The notes beneath the pieces are model-generated. The model saw only the letters and a list, made by a program, of their open reading frames with translations, ran no database searches and was not told the origin of the DNA. Positions 15,720 to 25,729 of a stretch of DNA of 64,000 nucleotides are shown here, piece after piece. The stretch spans positions 93,850-157,849 of the forward strand of contig NZ_VWNC01000007.1 of NCBI RefSeq assembly GCF_013387455.1. The letters run 5' to 3'. This stretch comes from Mariprofundus sp. NF. Its GTDB lineage: Bacteria > Pseudomonadota > Zetaproteobacteria > Mariprofundales > Mariprofundaceae. A program made the translations under genes and the position numbers. The first letter of the stretch is position 1, and every line of letters starts with the position of its first letter.

Positions 15720-16901
15720 TCAGCGCAGTTTAAACAGAGTTCCAAGGTTATTTCTAACCAGCACCCCGTCAGAAGATGCAACAGGAGCCAGGTCGATACG
15801 TCCACCCAGTTCAACCGTTGCAAGCAGTTTTCCATCAAGATTCAGGCGGAATACTTTTCCAGACTCATCTGCAACCCAGAGCATCCTGTTCCAGAAGATC
15901 GGGCCAGCCAGCTCAACATCGGAGAGTTTCTGTTTCCAGAGTGTTTCGCCACCAGCGGCATCGAGCATACTCAGTGAACCCTGCGCATCAGCCACATAAA
16001 CCTTGTTACCGATCAACAGTGGTGATGCTTTCGTGGAGATGGCACGACTCATCAACGTACTGCCATCCTGCAGTGAGAGGAAAAACAGCTCGCCCTGAAA
16101 CACCGGCACAGCCAACATATCCTCATGCTTGCCGGACTGTTCAGCCGGGATAAGCAGCGGTGTTGCTACAGGCACCTTGAGATCTCTTAATACTGCAGCA
16201 TCACTATTAATCAGCAGCTGGCGCTGCCACAAAAATCTTCCACTTTCAGCTTTTAGTGCCACAACATCACCATTGCGCATCGCTACATAGACCTGATCAC
16301 GGAATACAACCGGAGAGGGCAACAGCTGCATGCCCAACCCCGCTGCTGGTCCGGAGTAGCTCCAGACTTTTTCTCCGGATGGGGAAAAACGGAACACCTG
16401 ATTGGTTTCAGTCTGGATAATGAAATCATTGCCAATTAGAACAGGCCGGCTTAACAGCGATGAAGAGAGCTGAATGGTCCAGGCGATGCTGCCCCGATTG
16501 ACATCGATGCCGAATACCTTACCCGCCACATCACCGACAACAACCAGACCATTGGCCAGTTGCAGACCGCCGGACTCACCTGCCGCAGTCAGTGCAATGC
16601 GATGAATTTCCCGGCCCGATGCATTGAGTACCCTGACTCTTTTGTCCTGGGCACCGGCAACGATCACTTCACCATCTTCACTCTCGGCAATCGCCGGGTT
16701 ACTGATACCGCCGTTGGAAGCAGGCTGGCGTTGATCAAGGTCACTGCGCCAGACAACTGAAATATTAGAGGTGGTCTCCACAACCGCTTTCTGCTCGCCA
16801 TCCTGTGAAGAGAAGAGGTTCATGGAGCAGCCGGAGATAAGAACTACGGCAGCTGCCAACAACGGCAACTTCAACTGAGTTGTCAATCTGGCTCTTATCA
16901 T
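15720..16901 (-). CDS. bamB: Outer-membrane assembly lipoprotein BamB
   Basis: 393 residues with a lipoprotein signal (lipobox 'LISGC' about residue 25) and a beta-propeller built of PQQ-like repeats with recurrent 'VWS', 'ALKAESGRFLWQRQLL', 'MLDAAGGETLWKQKL' segments. BamB is a subunit of the BAM complex that inserts beta-barrel proteins into the outer membrane. Its start overlaps the yfgM stop by 4 nt and der follows 23 nt downstream, matching the classic yfgM-bamB-der order. Its presence shows the organism has a Gram-negative outer membrane. Confidence 0.93.
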   Translation of the reverse strand: MIRARLTTQLKLPLLAAAVVLISGCSMNLFSSQDGEQKAVVETTSNISVVWRSDLDQRQPASNGGISNPAIAESEDGEVIVAGAQDKRVRVLNASGREIHRIALTAAGESGGLQLANGLVVVGDVAGKVFGIDVNRGSIAWTIQLSSSLLSRPVLIGNDFIIQTETNQVFRFSPSGEKVWSYSGPAAGLGMQLLPSPVVFRDQVYVAMRNGDVVALKAESGRFLWQRQLLINSDAAVLRDLKVPVATPLLIPAEQSGKHEDMLAVPVFQGELFFLSLQDGSTLMSRAISTKASPLLIGNKVYVADAQGSLSMLDAAGGETLWKQKLSDVELAGPIFWNRMLWVADESGKVFRLNLDGKLLATVELGGRIDLAPVASSDGVLVRNNLGTLFKLR

Positions 16902-17539
16902 GAGGTTTTCTTATTCATCTGAGATTCAATCTTCTGCTTAAGTTCTGCATCACTCACCGCAGATGCATCCAGCGCCTTCTGCAGATACTCCTGCTTCTGC
17001 GCTGCATCGGTTGCGGTCTGAGCCAGCAGGTAGTAGCGAATCTGCTGATACTGATCCCCCACCTTCTGATCGAGAAGCGTCTTGGCTGCAGCCAGATCAC
17101 CGGCAGCAAGCTTAATCTCAGCCAGATCAATTCTGGCCTGCCATACCCACTCCGGCATCGCTTTAGGGTGCGCAATCAGTGCATTCAGATGCACTTCGGC
17201 ATTGGCCGAATCTACGCTGGCCAACTGCATCAGTGCCAGTGCACCATAACTGCTGGATGAGAAATCCCTGCTGACGTTCTGCAGCAGAATCTGTTTGTTG
17301 CTCACATCAGCTTCACCAACAGCCTGTTGGTAAACAGTTGCAGCAGTTGCACTGTGAGCACGATCCTGTTCGATCCAGAATCCGGCAGCCAGCAGCACTA
17401 CCACCACGGCAGCAGCAGCACCCATCAACAGCTTCTGGTTGGCCTCTACCCAATTGGTCCATTGGGCAGAACGCATTTCGCGTTTGAGCTCTTCGATGTC
17501 GGAATCTTTTACTGGTATATCGTCACTCATCTCATTCAT
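16898..17539 (-). CDS. YfgM-like membrane-anchored TPR protein
   Basis: 213 residues: a short cytoplasmic N-terminus, one membrane helix 'LLMGAAAAVVVVLLAAGFWI' (about residues 38-57) and a periplasmic tetratricopeptide-like domain with alanine-rich helical pairs. YfgM works with the periplasmic chaperone/Sec network and is encoded directly upstream of bamB in many proteobacteria, as here with a 4-nt overlap. In E. coli hisS precedes yfgM; it is not here. Confidence 0.85.
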   Translation of the reverse strand: MNEMSDDIPVKDSDIEELKREMRSAQWTNWVEANQKLLMGAAAAVVVVLLAAGFWIEQDRAHSATAATVYQQAVGEADVSNKQILLQNVSRDFSSSSYGALALMQLASVDSANAEVHLNALIAHPKAMPEWVWQARIDLAEIKLAAGDLAAAKTLLDQKVGDQYQQIRYYLLAQTATDAAQKQEYLQKALDASAVSDAELKQKIESQMNKKTS

Positions 17540-17633
17540 CCTCGTTCATAATCATGAACAATCGGCGCTGCGTTAAGAAAACCGATTATAATAAAGCTGC
17601 TGCACCCTAAAAGGCACCCATCCAGTGTCAATG

Positions 17634-18704
17634 TCAGTTTTCATGCAAAGCAGGCTCATGACGCCGCTCCAGCACAATGGACACCACACTTTTCACCAGG
17701 GCAGCCATCGGTATGGCAATGACCACACCGACAATACCCCACAAGCTGCCAAACACCAGTATGGCCACAATAATTGCGATGGGATGCAGATTAACAATTT
17801 CAGAGAATAACCACGGCACAATCACATTGGCATCAATTGCCTGAACCACCGTATAGGCCAGCAGACTGTAGGCCATGGTATCGGTCCAGCCCCACTGGAA
17901 GAATGAGAGCAGAATCACCGGCACAGTCACCACAGCAGCACCTACAAACGGAATCCAGACCGAGATACCGGTAAGCACACCCAGCAGCAGCGCATATTCA
18001 TGCCCCATCCACCAGAACACCAGCCACATCGCCAGCCCGACTATGAATGCTTCCCAGAATTTACCCCGGATATAGTTGCCAATCTGAATATCCAGCTCAG
18101 CCCAGACCCGTTGCAATAGTGAACGTTCTGTGGGCAGAAACTGCTGTGTCCAGGTGATAATCAGATTTTTATCCTTGAGAAAGAAGAAGACCATCACCGG
18201 CACCAGTACCGCATAGACCAGCAGGGTTATCATGCCCGGAATAGAGGCGATCGAGAAGGTGAGCAGTGCCCCGCCCCACTCCTGCAGTTTCAACGCAATG
18301 GCGGCAATTACCTTCTGCAGAAAGGCCGGATTCATCCACTCAGCATGGTTGGCCTGCAGCTGCAACAGCATCTCTCTGATCGACTGCACATATTGCGGTG
18401 CATTCATCACCAGTCGTCCCACCTGTTCGGTTAACAGTGGCAGCACAGCCAATAGCGCGAACATGATCAACAGCAGAGCACCACCACCTGCAACAGCGAT
18501 AGCGACTAAACGTGGTGTTTTGCAGCGCTGCAGAAGATCAACCACGCCATCAAGGACATAAGCCAGTGCAATAGCCAGAAGAACCGGTGCCAGAATCGGC
18601 CCCAGCAGGAAGAGCAGAAAGAAAATAACCAGCAGTGAAGAGAGCAGCATCACCAGCTCGGTGTCTGCCATTCGTTTCTTCAGCCAGTCAGTCAGGACGA
18701 ACAT
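17634..18704 (-). CDS. AI-2E family transporter / PerM-type permease
   Basis: About 356 residues from the preferred ATG at 18704, which has GGAG close upstream; the frame stays open to 18794 without support. Seven to eight hydrophobic helices in the AI-2E exporter pattern, including the conserved block 'LLGVLTGISVWIPFVGAAVVTVPVILLS' in shortened form and the C-terminal 'LHPIAIIVAILVFGSLWGIVGVVIAIP'. Members are proposed exporters (TqsA) or Na+/H+ antiporters. The substrate is unknown here. It overlaps the DUF4149 gene by 13 nt. Confidence 0.87.
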   Translation of the reverse strand: MFVLTDWLKKRMADTELVMLLSSLLVIFFLLFLLGPILAPVLLAIALAYVLDGVVDLLQRCKTPRLVAIAVAGGGALLLIMFALLAVLPLLTEQVGRLVMNAPQYVQSIREMLLQLQANHAEWMNPAFLQKVIAAIALKLQEWGGALLTFSIASIPGMITLLVYAVLVPVMVFFFLKDKNLIITWTQQFLPTERSLLQRVWAELDIQIGNYIRGKFWEAFIVGLAMWLVFWWMGHEYALLLGVLTGISVWIPFVGAAVVTVPVILLSFFQWGWTDTMAYSLLAYTVVQAIDANVIVPWLFSEIVNLHPIAIIVAILVFGSLWGIVGVVIAIPMAALVKSVVSIVLERRHEPALHEN

Positions 18705-19183
18705 GCTTCTCCGGGTTTGGTCGGCCCTAAAGCAACCAGTGCGGCAGCTGTGATGGCTGCAATCAGGTGAATTGAGGCGCTCACCCCGTGCCACATACCG
18801 AACTGCTTGCGAAGCGGATGCTCATCGGTCACAGCATCCAGCGAAGCGATCTGCACTTTTAACTCCGCCAGAATCGGTGAAATCGTGTACTCATTGGCCA
18901 CGATTAGGGCCGTAACCAGAGCCAGAAGCCCCCAGCGCAAGCGGCCGATCTGCATGCCTGCGCTACGCATACGCAACCAGAAAACAATCACGGCAGCAGA
19001 GAGCAGCATCAGCCCCAAATTGGCCATATGAAAAATCTCCCCGGCAAGTGCGCCTGCCAGAGAAACTGAACCGGCTTTGTCAAAGAGAACCGGAGCCACA
19101 ATAAAACCGGGCACAACCAGCAGCCCCAACATCAGTGCCAGACTGAGTCGAACCGAACCGATGCGAATGCACTCAACTCTCAA
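18692..19183 (-). CDS. DUF4149-type four-helix membrane protein
   Basis: 163 residues with four hydrophobic segments: N-terminal 'LALMLGLLVVPGFIVAPVLF', 'MANLGLMLLSAAVIVFWL', 'WGLLALVTALIVANEY' and a C-terminal 'ASIHLIAAITAAALVAL'. The G-x-F-V-x-P-V-L-F beginning and the 'FGMWHGVSASIHLI' near the end fit the DUF4149/TMEM205-like family. No function is established. It is translationally coupled to the PerM-like gene. Confidence 0.75.
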   Translation of the reverse strand: MRVECIRIGSVRLSLALMLGLLVVPGFIVAPVLFDKAGSVSLAGALAGEIFHMANLGLMLLSAAVIVFWLRMRSAGMQIGRLRWGLLALVTALIVANEYTISPILAELKVQIASLDAVTDEHPLRKQFGMWHGVSASIHLIAAITAAALVALGPTKPGEACSS

Positions 19184-19217
19184 TATGAACTCCTCTTCAC
19201 GATCAACCTGCTTCTAC

Positions 19218-19309
19218 CCGCACATGGATGTGCGGCGGGCGAAGCCCGTAAGCGCAGCAAAACCACGCTTTTGCTGCGCGGCCAAGCAAAACTCATGGAC
19301 GAGTTTTGC
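19218..19309. repeat. Cluster of four consecutive hairpins (REP/MITE-like)
   Basis: Four perfect inverted repeats in 92 nt between greA and the DUF4149 gene: CCGCACAT/ATGTGCGG (19218-19235), CGGGC/GCCCG with a GAA loop (19236-19248), an 11-bp stem GCGCAGCAAAA/TTTTGCTGCGC (19252-19279) and GCAAAACTC/GAGTTTTGC (19286-19309). There is no T-run, so this looks more like an extragenic palindromic element than a simple terminator. It could still limit read-through from greA or stabilise mRNA. Confidence 0.65.
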
Positions 19310-19321
19310 GGATCAATCAAA

Positions 19322-19795
19322 TCAAACGTAACTGATCTCCTGAACCTCATACTCACGTTCACCACTGGGAGCCTGCACCACAATCACATCACCCTGCTCT
19401 TTACCGATCATAGCTCGCGCAATCGGAGAGGTAATGGATACTTTGCCCGCCTCAATATTGGCCTCATCAACGCCAACCACCTGATAGGTCACTTCTGTGC
19501 CCTCATCAAGGTCGATCAACTCCACCGTTGCTCCGAAGACAATCTTCTCGGAAGTGATAGTAGCCGGGTCAATAATGTGAGCACGGGCCAGCGTATCCTC
19601 AATCTGAGAGACGCGCCCTTCATTCATGCCCTGCTCTTCCTTGGCAGCGTGGTATTCGGCATTTTCGGAGAGGTCACCGTGTGCACGCGCCACTTCAATC
19701 GTTCTCACGATCCTGTGACGATTCTCCCCCTTCAGATAAGCGAGAGTTTCACGCAGCGTTTCAGCGCCCTGTTTAGTCATCGGTACACGTTCCAA
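19322..19795 (-). CDS. greA: Transcription elongation factor GreA
   Basis: 157 residues, the standard GreA length. The N-terminal coiled coil contains 'ARAHGDLSENAEYHAAKE', the acidic tip that stimulates RNA cleavage by backtracked RNA polymerase. The C-terminal globular domain ends with 'SPIARAMIGKEQGDVIVV'. It lies just downstream of carB on the same strand, the common carB-greA order. Confidence 0.96.
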   Translation of the reverse strand: MERVPMTKQGAETLRETLAYLKGENRHRIVRTIEVARAHGDLSENAEYHAAKEEQGMNEGRVSQIEDTLARAHIIDPATITSEKIVFGATVELIDLDEGTEVTYQVVGVDEANIEAGKVSITSPIARAMIGKEQGDVIVVQAPSGEREYEVQEISYV

Positions 19796-19826
19796 ATAGT
19801 TCTCCTAACCCCTAACGATTCACGCC

Positions 19827-22800
19827 TTACTGGCGGTGGTATTCCTGAATACTTTTTACGACAGTTACATCCGAGTGACCGGCAATGGCCTGTGCAGCAG
19901 CAAGACCGCCGGCCATGGTTGTGTAGTAGGCGATACCACGATCCAGCGTTGCCTCACGAATCGATTTGGAATCCTTGATCGCCTGTTCACCTTCGGTGGT
20001 GTTAATAATCAATTTCACTTCATCATTAAGCAGGCGGTCAACAATATGCGGACGCACACCATCGGTCACCTTGGCAACACTCTCGGAAGCCACACCGGCA
20101 TCAGCCAGTGCCTGATGAGTACCGCTGGTGGCCAGCAGTTTAAATCCCGCCCCTGTTAATACGCGACCAATCTCAACGGCATGGGCTTTATCACATTCAC
20201 GAACCGAGATAAATGCACGCCCTGATTCCGGCAGCCGCACGCCGCCGCCAAGCTGCGCTTTGGAGAAGGCAGCGGTGAAGGTGGTGGCAATACCCATCAC
20301 TTCACCTGTTGATTTCATCTCTGGAGAGAGCAGCGGATCAACACCACGGAACTTCACAAACGGGAAGACCGCCTCTTTCACAGCTTTGAAATCTTTCGGC
20401 TGCGGAATCTCACTAATACCCTGCTCATCAAGTGACTGACCGGCCATGATACGCGCTGCAATCTTAGCCAGCGGTTTGCCGGTTGCCTTGGATACAAACG
20501 GCACCGTACGTGAGGCGCGTGGATTGACCTCCAGCACATAAATGGTTTCACCCTGAATAGCGAACTGAATATTGAGCAGTCCCTTGACGTTCAGAGCCAG
20601 TCCCAGTGCCTCAGTCTGACGAATCACCTCAGCCACAATCTCGTCAGAGATCGAATGCGGCGGCAGGCAGCAGGCTGAATCGCCTGAATGCACACCAGCC
20701 TCTTCGATATGCTCCATAATGCCGCCGATCACTACCCGCTTACCATCAGCCAGGGCATCGACATCAAGCTCAATGGCCTGATTAAGAAAACGATCCAGCA
20801 GAACCGGATGATCAGGGGATGCCTGCACAGCCTCGCGCATATAACGCAGCAGACCCTTTTCGTTGTGTACAATCTGCATCGCACGGCCACCCAACACATA
20901 GGATGGTCGCACCACGACCGGATAACCGATCTCATTGGCCACAGCAACAGCCTCTTCAGTAGAACGGGCTGTACCATTCTCAGGCTGTTTCAGCTTCAGC
21001 TGATGCAGCAGCTGCTGGAAACGTTCACGATCCTCAGCCAGATCAATCATATCAGGCGAGGTACCGATAATCGGCACACCGGCCGCTTCCAGTGACTCGG
21101 CCAGTTTCAGTGGCGTCTGACCACCAAACTGCACGATCACACCATAGGGTTTTTCCACATCAACTATGGCCATCACATCTTCATAGGTCAGTGGTTCAAA
21201 ATAGAGGCGATCTGAGGTGTCGTAATCGGTAGATACGGTTTCAGGGTTACAGTTGACCATGATGGTCTCATAACCATCGTCTGAGAGTGCAAAGGCTGCA
21301 TGCACGCAGCAGTAGTCAAACTCAATGCCCTGCCCGATGCGGTTGGGACCACCACCAAGCACCATAATCTTTTTGGCATCGGTAGGCCGCGCTTCACACT
21401 CATCTTCATAGGTAGAGTAGAGATATGGCGTATTGGCTTCAAACTCCGCAGCACAGGTATCTACACGTTTAAATGCCGGATTCACACCTGCTGCCTGACG
21501 TGCTTTGCGCAGGCTTAACTCATCACTGCCCAACAGCTGTGCCAGACGCAGATCAGAAATGCCTTCGCGTTTGGCCTGGCGCCACTCATCCGCACTTAGT
21601 GAAGCAACATCACGACCGCAAAGGGTGGTTTCCAGCGTAATCACAGCTGTGATCTCACGGATAAACCATGGATCAACATGCGAGACATCAAACACCCGCT
21701 CTTCAGACCAGCCGGCGCGCAGCGCTTCACCGATCCACCAGAGGCGCTCAGCCCTTGGTACAGCAAGTTTCTCCTGCAGGAATCGATCCTCATCAACATC
21801 ATCAGGAATCGTGAAATCAAAACCACAGGAACCGGTCTCAAGGCCACGCATCGCTTTACCCAGGGATTCGGTAAAGCAGCGACCAATGGCCATCACCTCA
21901 CCCACAGACTTCATCTGTGTGGTCAGGCGTGTATCGGCACCCTGAAACTTCTCAAAAGCAAAACGTGGCAATTTGGTGACCACATAATCGATGGTCGGCT
22001 CAAAGGCAGCCCAGGTTTCACCGGTAATATCGTTACGGATCTCATCAAGGGTGTAACCCACAGCCAGCTTGGCCGCAATCTTGGCGATCGGGAAACCGGT
22101 GGCTTTAGAGGCAAGGGCAGAGGAGCGGGATACACGCGGATTCATCTCAATAACAATCAGACGCCCATCTTTAGGGTTAACGGCGAACTGAACATTGGAG
22201 CCGCCTGTCTCCACACCGATCTCACGCAGGATGGCAATCGAGGCATCACGCATCTTCTGATACTCTTTATCGGTCAGTGTCTGGGCAGGAGCCACGGTAA
22301 TCGAGTCACCGGTATGCACACCCATGGCATCGAAGTTCTCAATCGAGCAGATAATGACGCAGTTATCAGCGTGATCGCGCATCACCTCCATCTCATACTC
22401 TTTCCAGCCGATAATTGACTCTTCAACAAGAATCTCATCGGTAGGTGAAGCATCAAGGCCGGAAGCTGCAATCTGTTCCAGCTCTTCAGGGTTATAAGCG
22501 ATACCGCCACCGGAGCCGCCAAGTGTGAAGGATGGACGAATAATGATCGGGTAGCCGATCTCAATCGCCAGTGCGCGCGTCTCTTCCATGGAGTGGGCAA
22601 AACCGCCGCGCGCCATCTCCAGACCTATATGGTCCATCGCATGTTTGAAGCGTTCGCGATCCTCCGCTTTATCGATCGCATCGGGCTGGGCACCGATCAG
22701 TTTCACATTGAACTTTTCAAGGATGCCGTGTTTATTCAACGAGAGTGCGCAGTTGAGTGCCGTCTGGCCGCCCATGGTTGGCAGAATCGCATCAGGCCGC

Positions 22801-23042
22801 TCCTTCTCGATAATCTTGGCAACAACCTCCCAGGTTACCGGCTCAATGTAGGTGGCATCGGCAAACTCGGGGTCGGTCATAATCGTAGCGGGATTGGAGT
22901 TGACCAGGATGACCCGGAACCCCTCTTCCTTGAGCGCTTTACAGGCTTGAACACCTGAATAGTCGAACTCGCAGGCCTGACCGATTACAATCGGACCGGC
23001 TCCCAGAATCATGATGGATTGAATATCATTACAGCGTGGCAT
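19827..23042 (-). CDS. carB: Carbamoyl-phosphate synthase large subunit
   Basis: 1071 residues from the ATG at 23042, preferred over 23084 because family members start '[22 protein letters not shown]' and AAGGAG is upstream. There are two homologous ATP-grasp halves, each opening with a GxGPxxIGQ motif ('[19 protein letters not shown]' and '[18 protein letters not shown]'), and a C-terminal allosteric MGS-like domain ending in '[17 protein letters not shown]'. It makes carbamoyl phosphate from bicarbonate, ATP and ammonia released by CarA. carA is not adjacent upstream; instead an EAL remnant and glycosyltransferase genes lie there. Confidence 0.96.
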   Translation of the reverse strand: MPRCNDIQSIMILGAGPIVIGQACEFDYSGVQACKALKEEGFRVILVNSNPATIMTDPEFADATYIEPVTWEVVAKIIEKERPDAILPTMGGQTALNCALSLNKHGILEKFNVKLIGAQPDAIDKAEDRERFKHAMDHIGLEMARGGFAHSMEETRALAIEIGYPIIIRPSFTLGGSGGGIAYNPEELEQIAASGLDASPTDEILVEESIIGWKEYEMEVMRDHADNCVIICSIENFDAMGVHTGDSITVAPAQTLTDKEYQKMRDASIAILREIGVETGGSNVQFAVNPKDGRLIVIEMNPRVSRSSALASKATGFPIAKIAAKLAVGYTLDEIRNDITGETWAAFEPTIDYVVTKLPRFAFEKFQGADTRLTTQMKSVGEVMAIGRCFTESLGKAMRGLETGSCGFDFTIPDDVDEDRFLQEKLAVPRAERLWWIGEALRAGWSEERVFDVSHVDPWFIREITAVITLETTLCGRDVASLSADEWRQAKREGISDLRLAQLLGSDELSLRKARQAAGVNPAFKRVDTCAAEFEANTPYLYSTYEDECEARPTDAKKIMVLGGGPNRIGQGIEFDYCCVHAAFALSDDGYETIMVNCNPETVSTDYDTSDRLYFEPLTYEDVMAIVDVEKPYGVIVQFGGQTPLKLAESLEAAGVPIIGTSPDMIDLAEDRERFQQLLHQLKLKQPENGTARSTEEAVAVANEIGYPVVVRPSYVLGGRAMQIVHNEKGLLRYMREAVQASPDHPVLLDRFLNQAIELDVDALADGKRVVIGGIMEHIEEAGVHSGDSACCLPPHSISDEIVAEVIRQTEALGLALNVKGLLNIQFAIQGETIYVLEVNPRASRTVPFVSKATGKPLAKIAARIMAGQSLDEQGISEIPQPKDFKAVKEAVFPFVKFRGVDPLLSPEMKSTGEVMGIATTFTAAFSKAQLGGGVRLPESGRAFISVRECDKAHAVEIGRVLTGAGFKLLATSGTHQALADAGVASESVAKVTDGVRPHIVDRLLNDEVKLIINTTEGEQAIKDSKSIREATLDRGIAYYTTMAGGLAAAQAIAGHSDVTVVKSIQEYHRQ

Positions 23043-23211
23043 CGGCGTGGCTTCTCCTTGATCGGAACATTGAATTCCAGACACAGAAAACGGGCAAGTT
23101 CATGACTCACCCGCCAATTCGCCAACCCTAGCGTGACTGGGCTATCGGGAAAAGGTGCAAGGTGAATTATTTTTGATGATTGAGCATAGCAGAGGTGCGG
23201 CTCTGTTCTCT

Positions 23212-23385
23212 CTATTTTTGCACTGTTGTTTCATACCAGCCAAGTAGCTCATCACCGGCCAGCGGTTCACAGATATAATAACCCTGTGCGATGTCGCAAC
23301 CGTATTGGCTCAACAGCTCAAGTTCTTCAACTCTTTCAATACCTTTGGCCACCACCTTCAAGCCGACATTATGACTAATTGTCAA
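23212..23385 (-). pseudogene. C-terminal remnant of an EAL domain
   Basis: The minus strand encodes about 57 residues that match only the end of an EAL c-di-GMP phosphodiesterase domain: 'HNVGLKVVAKGIERVEELELL', then 'YGCDIAQGYYICEPLAGDELL'. The usual 'VVAEGVE' is 'VVAKGIE', so a conserved glutamate is lost, and all upstream catalytic parts are missing. The remnant overlaps the 3' end of the glycosyltransferase gene in another frame, as expected after a deletion that fused the two. It is not expected to be functional. Confidence 0.75.
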
Positions 23386-23983
23386 TCTGCCAACCCATCG
23401 CAACCGCACGCTGAATATCCTCAGGCAGATCCACATCAAAGCTGAGATCAAGCAGCGCATAGGAGAGACTTAAAGCATCGATATGGGCCAGCGTCTGATC
23501 AACAACCTCAGCAGTTGACCAGTTTACATTCTCAAAGAGCGGATAATCTGCCCGCATGGCCAGCAGATCGTAACCGCCATCCTCAACCGGCCCGAGCACG
23601 ACATCATTCTCTTTCAGCAAGCGGGCTGCAGTTAGTAGCCGCTGATCTGCCATATGCGGCGAGTCGGTTCCCAGCAGCATGACCGCATCCGCCCCATCAG
23701 CAAAAGCAGAACTTACCTGCCGCTGCATGCGATCACCGAGATCGCCTTCACCCTGATCGGTCACGGGCACTCCGAATGCACTGAAAAAAGGGTGTCCCGG
23801 ATCATCTGCAGCGACCACGACCGATTCAAACAGTCGTTTTGCCCGCTTAATCACTGTCGTAGCCATGGCCGCATGCAACTCGGCAGCTCTACTGGCAGAA
23901 AACTCAGTCATCAAACGGGTTTTTACACGCCCTGCCAGCGGTGCTTTACACATCACCACAACCCCGATGCCTGAAACTTTCAT
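23375..23983 (-). CDS. TIGR04282/DUF2064-type nucleotidyl/glycosyl transferase
   Basis: 202 residues of the 'rSAM/selenodomain-associated transferase 1' type. It starts 'VVVMCKAPLAGRVKTRL', then 'LGDRMQRQVSSAF', 'MLLGTDSPHM' and 'VVLGPVEDGGYDLLAM', which are the nucleotide-sugar transferase-like landmarks. It overlaps by one base with the next gene, a TIGR04283-type glycosyltransferase; the two families often occur as a pair. The reaction is not established. The extreme C-terminus may be altered, because an EAL remnant is fused at its 3' edge. Confidence 0.85.
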   Translation of the reverse strand: MKVSGIGVVVMCKAPLAGRVKTRLMTEFSASRAAELHAAMATTVIKRAKRLFESVVVAADDPGHPFFSAFGVPVTDQGEGDLGDRMQRQVSSAFADGADAVMLLGTDSPHMADQRLLTAARLLKENDVVLGPVEDGGYDLLAMRADYPLFENVNWSTAEVVDQTLAHIDALSLSYALLDLSFDVDLPEDIQRAVAMGWQIDN

Positions 23984-24672
23984 CAGCGCGACTGCCTGTA
24001 GATTAGTGCAAGCTGATCAGCAGGCCTACCCAGCCAGAAGAGCAGTCGAATCTTCCACATCAGCAGCACTGTCCTGAAAATACCGGAGTGCTGCCAGCGA
24101 CGAGAACTGGTGATCACCTTCTGCCTCAAACAGGCGATCTTACCCTCTCGTTTAAGCGCCTTTGAGAGCGCGATATCCTCCATCAATGGCAGATCAGCAA
24201 AGCCGCCGATCTTCTCAAACAGCGTGCGGCGCACAAACTGACACTGATCACCTGTACTGATACGACTCAATCGCGAGCGCAGATTCATCATCCAGCCAAT
24301 CAGCGCAAAGGCGGGGTGAGAGCCAGATAGCCTGACATCGAAACGGCCACCGACATATTCAGGAGCCTTCATAGCCCCTTTCACAGCTGAAATATGGGTT
24401 GAAGTTATAACTGTATCTGCATGGATAAAAAGGAGAATATCACTTTCACACTGTGCGGCACCGGCATTCATCTGCCGGGCTCGCCCTGCCTCTGAAGAGA
24501 TCCACCGCAACCCTGATTGTTGCAGCATCTCAAGACTGCCATCGCTTGAACCACCATCGACAATAATCAGCTCATCTGCGCCAAGCTGCTGCATCCGTTT
24601 AATCATATCCGGTAAAACCCGATACTCATTGAAGATCGGAATAATCACCGCAACGCTAAGATCATCCTTCAA
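23983..24672 (-). CDS. TIGR04283-type family 2 glycosyltransferase
   Basis: 229 residues with a GT-A fold: 'VAVIIPIFNEYRVLPDMI' at the N-terminus, 'LIIVDGGSSDGSLEML', 'GRARQMNAGAAQ' and 'LLFIHADTVI', with a metal-binding H-A-D in place of DxD. This set of motifs is that of 'rSAM/selenodomain-associated transferase 2', the habitual partner of the neighbouring TIGR04282 gene. A hydrophobic stretch near the C-terminus may associate with the membrane. No rSAM/selenodomain gene is nearby. It overlaps the ATP-grasp gene by 11 nt, suggesting an operon. Confidence 0.87.
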   Translation of the reverse strand: MKDDLSVAVIIPIFNEYRVLPDMIKRMQQLGADELIIVDGGSSDGSLEMLQQSGLRWISSEAGRARQMNAGAAQCESDILLFIHADTVITSTHISAVKGAMKAPEYVGGRFDVRLSGSHPAFALIGWMMNLRSRLSRISTGDQCQFVRRTLFEKIGGFADLPLMEDIALSKALKREGKIACLRQKVITSSRRWQHSGIFRTVLLMWKIRLLFWLGRPADQLALIYRQSR

Positions 24673-25729
24673 CGCTTAACGGTACCCAGCCACTGCCCGG
24701 CTCACGGAAATTGGTCACCTGCCCACGCCAGGCACGACCGGCCAGGGCAATCAGCTTGTCTCCATGCATATAGAGGCGAATATCAAACTTCATGCTCTGC
24801 CCTTCTACCTCAACCATGGATGCCGGAACCAGCTGCTGTACAATGGTCTCTTCGATATCCAGTGATTCAAAGCGTTTACGACTCATGGCCTTGCCGAGCA
24901 CAACACCCTTACCACCATGACGTGCTGAAGGCTTAAATACCCACTGCTTGCGCTCAGCCCAGGCCCGGTCCCTGTCGAACTCAGCCAGTTGCACAGTTTG
25001 TGGTGTTACCGCACGAATGCTCTCAACGGCATCAGAGTCGACGCACTGCTCAAGCAGCCCCTCACGCCACCAGTCTACCATGCGTGATTTATCACCGATC
25101 AGTGCATAACTGCGTGGATGCGGATTAATCACCACCTGGCCGATCTCATAAGCTGCGCGAACATGTGCGACATCCGCCGCCTCAAGGTAAAAATCGGTAT
25201 GGCGATTGTAGATGGCATCAATGCGCACATCATTCACAAACAATCCGTCATTGGTGCGCTGAATATCTTCAGGACTTACCACCACAACATGGCGCCCCTG
25301 CTGCTCAAGCAGCACGGCGTAGGCCTGCATCTCCGGATACATATACTGATTCGTTACATCTTCATCCATAATGGCAATGGTCGTCCAGTCGCCATGAAAC
25401 ATTTCAGTCAATCGTATTTCCAGTGAGCCGGGCAGCTCTGCAATCACTGGCTGAGGCATCCAGCGGTTATCACCAATGTACAGTCCACCGGCATTATTGT
25501 TGATCTCAATCAGTTTCGGGCCGTCCGGGGTGAGATGGAAATCAAAACCCATCAACACGCTCGGCCACTGCGTCTTTATCTTTGCCATCTCAGGAAGATA
25601 GGGCTCCAGCAGCTTGAGATAGGCCGGATTATCCTTCAGAGCAAATACGCTGCGTGAAAAATTGAGCATGGTCGTGAAATCATGCAGTGGAATAGATACA
25701 GGGGTTTCGCTTGCCAGTGAGGTAACCAT
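24662..25729 (-). CDS. ATP-grasp-like ligase of unknown substrate
   Basis: Up to 355 residues. The C-terminal half resembles an ATP-grasp: 'QWVFKPSARHGGKGVVLG' as the nucleotide lysine/glycine loop, 'ETIVQQLVPA', and 'KFDIRLYMHGDKLIALAGRAWRGQVTNF'. The N-terminal half has 'LMGFDFHLTPDGPKLIEINNNAGG', reminiscent of an ATP-grasp metal-binding end, so the order may be rearranged. Such enzymes form amide or thioester bonds by acyl-phosphate chemistry. It is the first gene of a run with two glycosyltransferases. The start is uncertain: ATG 25729 overlaps the rlmN start on the other strand, and ATG 25669 is an alternative. Confidence 0.55.
   Translation of the reverse strand: MVTSLASETPVSIPLHDFTTMLNFSRSVFALKDNPAYLKLLEPYLPEMAKIKTQWPSVLMGFDFHLTPDGPKLIEINNNAGGLYIGDNRWMPQPVIAELPGSLEIRLTEMFHGDWTTIAIMDEDVTNQYMYPEMQAYAVLLEQQGRHVVVVSPEDIQRTNDGLFVNDVRIDAIYNRHTDFYLEAADVAHVRAAYEIGQVVINPHPRSYALIGDKSRMVDWWREGLLEQCVDSDAVESIRAVTPQTVQLAEFDRDRAWAERKQWVFKPSARHGGKGVVLGKAMSRKRFESLDIEETIVQQLVPASMVEVEGQSMKFDIRLYMHGDKLIALAGRAWRGQVTNFREPGSGWVPLSVEG

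Noticed and set aside
19271..19978. 235-codon plus-strand open frame
   Set aside because: It runs antisense through greA and the end of carB and starts in the hairpin cluster; no protein-like features.
21678..22418. 246-codon plus-strand open frame
   Set aside because: It is antisense to carB, has no ribosome site, and its translation resembles no family; the carB frame is fully conserved.
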